From positions 1 through 15,897 of the forward strand of contig CBFHHV010000022.1 of NCBI GenBank assembly GCA_965655775.1: a DNA stretch of 15,897 bases, written 5' to 3'. A program made the translations under genes and the position numbers. Positions 14,819 through 15,897 of the stretch are shown one piece after another. The DNA is from Marisimplicoccus sp965655775. GTDB lineage: Bacteria > Bacteroidota > Bacteroidia > Flavobacteriales > Flavobacteriaceae. The notes under the pieces were generated by a model, which ran no database searches, was not told the DNA's origin, and saw only the letters and a program-made list of their open reading frames with translations. Numbering within the stretch: position 1 is the first letter of the stretch; the number at the start of each line of letters is the position of its first letter.

Positions 14819-15897
14819 ATGAACTACTCATTTAAGATTATAAATTCGTCTGCAGGATCTGGTAAAACCCTCAAACTAGCAATTGAGTTTATATCAAAGC
14901 TATTGGTTACTGAAGATGATAATCATTTTAAATCAATGCTCGCTCTTACCTTTACTAATAAGGCCTCTGCTGAGATGAAAGATAGAATTCTTTTATATCT
15001 ATTGGATTTAAAGGAACAAAGAAATGATGTAATTAAAGAACTTGTATTAAAAAAAACAAGTTTAGATGAGTTAATTGTTGTTAAAAGGTCAGCCAAAATT
15101 TTAGAAAAAATACTCTATAACTATTCAAATTTTAATGTAATAACAATAGATAGCTTTACAAATAACATTATCAGTAGTATAGATGAGTCTCATCATAATG
15201 AAGATTCGTTAGTTGAGTTAGACTCCGGCATATATATAGATTTAGCAATCGATGAGTTAATTTCAGAAATAGATGGTAATGAAAAATTAAAAAACTTACT
15301 AATTGAATTTGCCAAGTTTAAAATTACCGTCAATAAAAGTTGGGATATTACATATGACTTAAAAGATTTTAGCGTTTTTATTGATAAAGAATCAAATAAA
15401 GATCAGATTGAGTATTTTAAAAAAATGGATAATAATCTATTATCTAGACTTAGAAAACAGATCTTAGATTTTAAGATTAAAAAGAGACATGAAATTATCT
15501 CTTTATTTGATCAAACACTAAATATGATTTATGAAAATGGTCTAGTCGATAGTGATTTTAGAGGAGGTTATTTTCCAAAATATCTTAAGTCACAATTAAA
15601 TGATGATAAATTTATAATTAATGAATCTATAGAAAAATCTCTTATAGGTAAGTCAAATCTTTATAATAAAACTCTTGAAAAAATTAAAATTGAGAGAATT
15701 GAGTCAATCAGAAAAAATTTAATCAATACTTATCTTGAAATAAAGCAATTAGTATTAGAACTCTACAAAATTAATTCAACTCTAAATTATCTTCCTTCCT
15801 TTTCTATTATCTCAAAACTTGAAGAAAAAATTCAAAAAATTCAAGATGAAAATGGCATTAGGTTAATTAGTAAGTTTAATAAACAACTTAATTTACT
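14819..15897 (+). CDS. UvrD/AddA-like helicase, N-terminal part (runs off the window)
   Basis: The frame from ATG 14819 is open to the last base, giving 359 residues and no stop. It starts with a superfamily 1 helicase motor: Walker A SSAGSGKT at 10-17, motif Ia LALTFTNKASAEMKDRI at 41-57, and motif Ib VITIDSFTNNII at 107-118. The short Q-motif region (YSFKIINSS) is typical of RecB/AddA-type enzymes in Bacteroidota, which reach about 1,000 residues and often carry a C-terminal nuclease. After residue 120 the sequence is a long, Lys/Glu/Ile-rich helical stretch (1B domain) with little identity to better-known members. A role in double-strand break end processing is likely. Walker B and later motifs lie beyond the window. 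It diverges from sod, with 50 bp between the starts. Confidence 0.85.
   Translation, partial: MNYSFKIINSSAGSGKTLKLAIEFISKLLVTEDDNHFKSMLALTFTNKASAEMKDRILLYLLDLKEQRNDVIKELVLKKTSLDELIVVKRSAKILEKILYNYSNFNVITIDSFTNNIISSIDESHHNEDSLVELDSGIYIDLAIDELISEIDGNEKLKNLLIEFAKFKITVNKSWDITYDLKDFSVFIDKESNKDQIEYFKKMDNNLLSRLRKQILDFKIKKRHEIISLFDQTLNMIYENGLVDSDFRGGYFPKYLKSQLNDDKFIINESIEKSLIGKSNLYNKTLEKIKIERIESIRKNLINTYLEIKQLVLELYKINSTLNYLPSFSIISKLEEKIQKIQDENGIRLISKFNKQLNL

Noticed and set aside
1..15897. Mobile element, CRISPR array, prophage, tRNA or large structured RNA
   Set aside because: No spaced direct repeats, transposase or integrase motifs, or tRNA-like cloverleaf were seen; genes are core metabolic, and composition looks even throughout.

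Overview
The window is AT-rich (by eye about 70% A+T), densely packed chromosomal DNA of a Bacteroidota member, most likely a marine-type Flavobacteriaceae with a compact genome. The evidence is the bat (Bacteroides aerotolerance) gene order batB-C-D-E, an IPExxxVDY-family gene next to pyruvate kinase, the flavobacterial neighbourhood rnhA / PfkB kinase / long PurF-type amidotransferase / Fe-Mn SOD, and -7 boxes of the Bacteroidota type (TAnnTTTG). I see no rRNA, tRNA, insertion sequence, CRISPR array or prophage. Almost every stretch is core-genome coding sequence. No intergenic gap exceeds 300 bases once the IPExxxVDY gene is extended upstream.

Layout. (1) 1-3641, plus strand: the 3' end of batB, then batC, batD and batE, all overlapping (17, 7 and 4 bp). 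They encode an inner-membrane/periplasmic vWA-TPR-BatD complex. (2) 3633-4130, minus: cvpA-like membrane protein, whose stop overlaps the batE stop. (3) 4199-5203, plus: pheS, divergent from cvpA. (4) 10147 down to 5209, minus: a probable operon acpP - fabF - IPExxxVDY gene - pyk - ALDH7-type aldehyde dehydrogenase. This links fatty-acid elongation with the last step of glycolysis. Ribonuclease III (rnc), which I remember lying between fabF and the IPExxxVDY gene in many flavobacteria, is absent here. (5) 10281-14032, plus: purN - rnhA - PfkB-family kinase - purF-like amidophosphoribosyltransferase, a tightly coupled purine/nucleotide operon. (6) 14166-14768, minus: Fe/Mn superoxide dismutase, sharing a bidirectional terminator with the purF-like gene. 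(7) 14819 to the end, plus: N-terminal part of a UvrD/AddA-like helicase, cut by the window edge.

The points most worth a second look are modest. The IPExxxVDY gene has no ATG, GTG or TTG between an in-frame stop and its conserved N-terminus, so it either starts at ATT/ATC or is damaged or mis-sequenced; this lies exactly where rnc would be expected. A perfect 9-bp inverted repeat sits in the acpP/purN divergent region over a candidate acpP -7 box. A long PurF-type enzyme is coupled stop-to-start (TAG then GTG) to a PfkB kinase. I did not find convincing evidence of a wholly new system such as a defence island, mobile element or large RNA.
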